From the NCBI GenBank assembly GCA_902470925.1, contig CABRIF010000006.1, positions 1 to 43,706 of the forward strand: a stretch of DNA of 43,706 nt, written 5' to 3'. Numbering within the stretch: the first letter of the stretch is position 1; the number at the start of each line of letters is the position of its first letter. The stretch comes from an uncultured Collinsella sp. GTDB taxonomy: Bacteria > Actinomycetota > Coriobacteriia > Coriobacteriales > Coriobacteriaceae. The notes under the pieces were generated by a model that did no database searches, was not told the origin of the DNA, and saw only the letters and a program-made list of their open reading frames with translations. Shown here piece after piece: positions 42,227-43,706 of this stretch. Position numbers and translations under genes: made by a program.

Positions 42227-42988
42227 ATGGCATCTTCGGCCAACACACGACCGCTCATTTTGATCGCGCCTCGTCTGGAGGAGTGCCATCCGTGCCTCAA
42301 GATGCCGGAGAAGCTGGCGCCCGAGGAGACGGGTGCCACGGTGTTTCTCGACGCGATCATCGCTGCGGGCGGTGTGCCGATGATCATGGCGCTCACCGAT
42401 GACGACAGCTTGATTGAACACTACGTGGACATGGCCGATGGCGTGGCGATTCCCGGTGGTCAGGATGTCGATCCGGCGCTTTGGGGCGATGAGGAGCCCT
42501 ATGACGAGAGCCTGCTGTGCCATGAGCGCGATGCGTTCGAGATCAAGCTGATTCATGCGACGCTGGCGGCCCATAAGCCGCTGTTTGCCACCTGCCGCGG
42601 TATGCAGATCCTGAACGTGGCGCTCGGAGGGTCCCTGTGCATGGATGTGCCGTCGCTGCCGGTGCCCGAGGGCATGGTGCACTGGCGCCATGCACCCATT
42701 CTGAACGACCCCGCGCATCCGATCGTGGTCGAGGACGGAACGCTGTTGTCGCGTGCGTTCGACTGGCGCGGCGAGGTGCAGGTCAACTCAAGCCACCATT
42801 GCTGCGTCGACAAGCTGGGCGAAGGCGTGCGCATCACGGCGTGCGCCACCGACGGCGTGCCCGAGGCCATCGAGGTCGAGGGCGAGCGCTTCTGCCTGGG
42901 CGTGCAGTGGCATCCCGAGTACACCTGGAAAAAGCTCCCGACCGATTTCAGCCTCTGGAAGGCCTTCGTGGAGGCCGCCCGCGGCTAG
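42227..42988 (+). CDS. Class I glutamine-amidotransferase-like hydrolase (PuuD / gamma-glutamyl-GABA hydrolase family)
   Basis: A 253-residue peptidase C26-family enzyme. The nucleophile is Cys123 in FATCRGMQILNVALGG; the catalytic His229 is in GVQWHPEY. DGVAIPGGQDVDPALWG and HERDAFEIKLI are typical of PuuD-like hydrolases, which cleave gamma-glutamyl bonds. AGGAGG lies before the start at 42227. It follows the amino-acid importer by 198 bases; a role in breaking down a gamma-glutamyl compound taken up by that system is inferred only from position. Confidence 0.88.
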   Translation: MASSANTRPLILIAPRLEECHPCLKMPEKLAPEETGATVFLDAIIAAGGVPMIMALTDDDSLIEHYVDMADGVAIPGGQDVDPALWGDEEPYDESLLCHERDAFEIKLIHATLAAHKPLFATCRGMQILNVALGGSLCMDVPSLPVPEGMVHWRHAPILNDPAHPIVVEDGTLLSRAFDWRGEVQVNSSHHCCVDKLGEGVRITACATDGVPEAIEVEGERFCLGVQWHPEYTWKKLPTDFSLWKAFVEAARG

Positions 42989-43008
42989 GCGCGTTGTGCT
43001 GCGGCGGC

Positions 43009-43131
43009 TGAGTGTCAATACGTTGTGTACGTTTGCCGGATGACATAGGGGAGGACTCCTTCGCTGCAAGCCCAGACAGTCCACAGCATGCAGGGCCTTC
43101 CCTAGATGTTGAGTGCCAAGACGTTGTTTAC
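43009..43131 (+). mobile_element. Two tandem, diverged insertion-sequence ends (IS481-like)
   Basis: TGAGTGTCAATACGTTGTGT (from 43009) and TGAGTGCCAAGACGTTGTTT (from 43110) match at 19 of 22 positions over 22 bases (ending TAC in both). Each is followed by a loosely similar 75-base leader. The second precedes the transposase remnant. They look like the left ends of two related elements inserted one behind the other; only the second has coding sequence left. Confidence 0.6.
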
Positions 43132-43205
43132 ATCGCTGTGGTGACAAACAGGGAGGCTTCCCACATGATGTGAGTTGTCTAGACGGACGGCAGAGGAGCC
43201 CTCCC

Positions 43206-43650
43206 ATGAACCGGCATCCTAACGCAAGGCCCGTCCCGAGGGGGGCGGGAGGCTCCGGTCTCCCGGATAGAATCGGCGTCCCGGTCGCCGAGGGCGCTCG
43301 CCAGATGGGCGCGGGCGCGGGACGCCCCGCGGCTCCGGCCGCCCCTGCCTGCACGTCGCCGTCGACGACCGCAGCCGGGTCGCCTACGCGGAGCTGCTGC
43401 CCGACGAGCGCGGGGCACGTGCGCGGCGTTCATGGGCCGCTGCCCCGCTTCTTCGCGGGGCTGGGCATCGCCGCCGGGCGCGTCATGACCGACAACGGCC
43501 CGGGGTGCAGGGGCCGGGACCTCGACGCGCTGCTGGAATCCGAGGGGGTCCGGCACGGGTGCACGAGGCCCTGCAGCCCGTGGCAGAACGGCAAGGCCGG
43601 GCGCATGAACCACACGCTGGCGCAGGAATGGCAGTACGCCCGGGCATGGG
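43206..43650 (+). pseudogene. Broken IS481-family transposase
   Basis: The N-terminus MNRHPNARPVPRG and GVPVAEGARQMG resemble IS481 HTH regions. At 43349 the frame LHVAVDDRSRVAYAELLPDE opens the catalytic domain, but it is in a different frame from the start. Two single-base losses near 43415-43447 shift the frame again before RVMTDNGPG and ARPCSPWQNGKA-like TRPCSPWQNGKAGRMN. The segment between HTH and catalytic domain is missing, and the C-terminus stops at the terminal repeat. This is a decayed and internally deleted copy, not active. Confidence 0.8.
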
Positions 43651-43706
43651 GGGTTGATTTCCAACCTTAGCGAAACACTTCAGCCGTCTTCGGCGTCTCC
43701 GCACTC
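43651..43706. repeat. Right copy of the 56-bp terminal inverted repeat
   Basis: Exact reverse complement of bases 1-56. It cuts into the transposase remnant immediately after AQEWQYARAW. The junction suggests either that a second element was inserted here or that the assembly crossed from the transposase into a repeat found elsewhere. Confidence 0.85.

Overview
The window is a high-GC, gene-dense stretch of a fermentative, PTS-rich Gram-positive bacterium. Gene content (lactose/cellobiose-type PTS with GH1 phospho-glucosidases, a glycyl-radical activase, non-mevalonate isoprenoid synthesis, Ala/Asp-rich inserts in core enzymes) fits the actinobacterial class Coriobacteriia, perhaps Collinsella or a relative. 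That placement is inference; no rRNA or tRNA gene is present to fix it. The first and last 56 bases are perfect inverted copies of each other, and the right end carries a broken IS481-type transposase, so the window is probably a contig that stops inside repeats.

Layout. 136-6771: a GH5-like protein followed by a housekeeping cluster (rsmI, metG, rsmA, tatD) and a small membrane protein. 7331-14035: beta-glucoside PTS locus 1, with a reverse-strand PRD regulator divergent from EIIB-EIIC-EIIA, a GH1 6-phospho-beta-glucosidase and HPr. 15026-16596: a hipBA module between two copies of a long inverted repeat array. 17389-18210: a lone pyruvate formate-lyase activase. 18330-24697: PTS locus 2, with a PRD/EIIB/EIIA regulator containing a C10 tract, then EIIA, EIIB, an unknown membrane protein, EIIC and a second GH1 enzyme. 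24830-30447: threonine/aspartate pathway, thrC-thrB on the minus strand divergent from aspartokinase and asd. 31090-35387: an ABC exporter pair with a 1,198-residue permease. 35448-38057: ogt and dxs, convergent and abutting. 38398-42988: a polar amino-acid ABC importer and a class I glutamine-amidotransferase-like hydrolase. 43009-43706: insertion-sequence debris.

The most unusual feature is a family of four intergenic arrays (about 6883-7258, 14168-14712, 16672-17300, 30656-30880). Each is built of roughly 30-bp units that run in one orientation on the left and in the reverse orientation on the right of a central hairpin. Three copies share a perfect 13-bp outer stem and exactly the same 47-nt interior. 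They lie downstream of gene ends, and two of them flank hipBA. I know of no described element that matches.

Other notable points are: a C10 tract that would switch off the PTS-2 regulator if it gained or lost one base; a pair of perfect TTGCCG-N6-CGGCAA palindromes in front of PTS locus 1; low-complexity inserts in RsmA, ThrC, Dxs and the ABC permease; a long basic, disordered tail on one EIIC; and a GH5 protein that lacks the usual acid/base glutamate.
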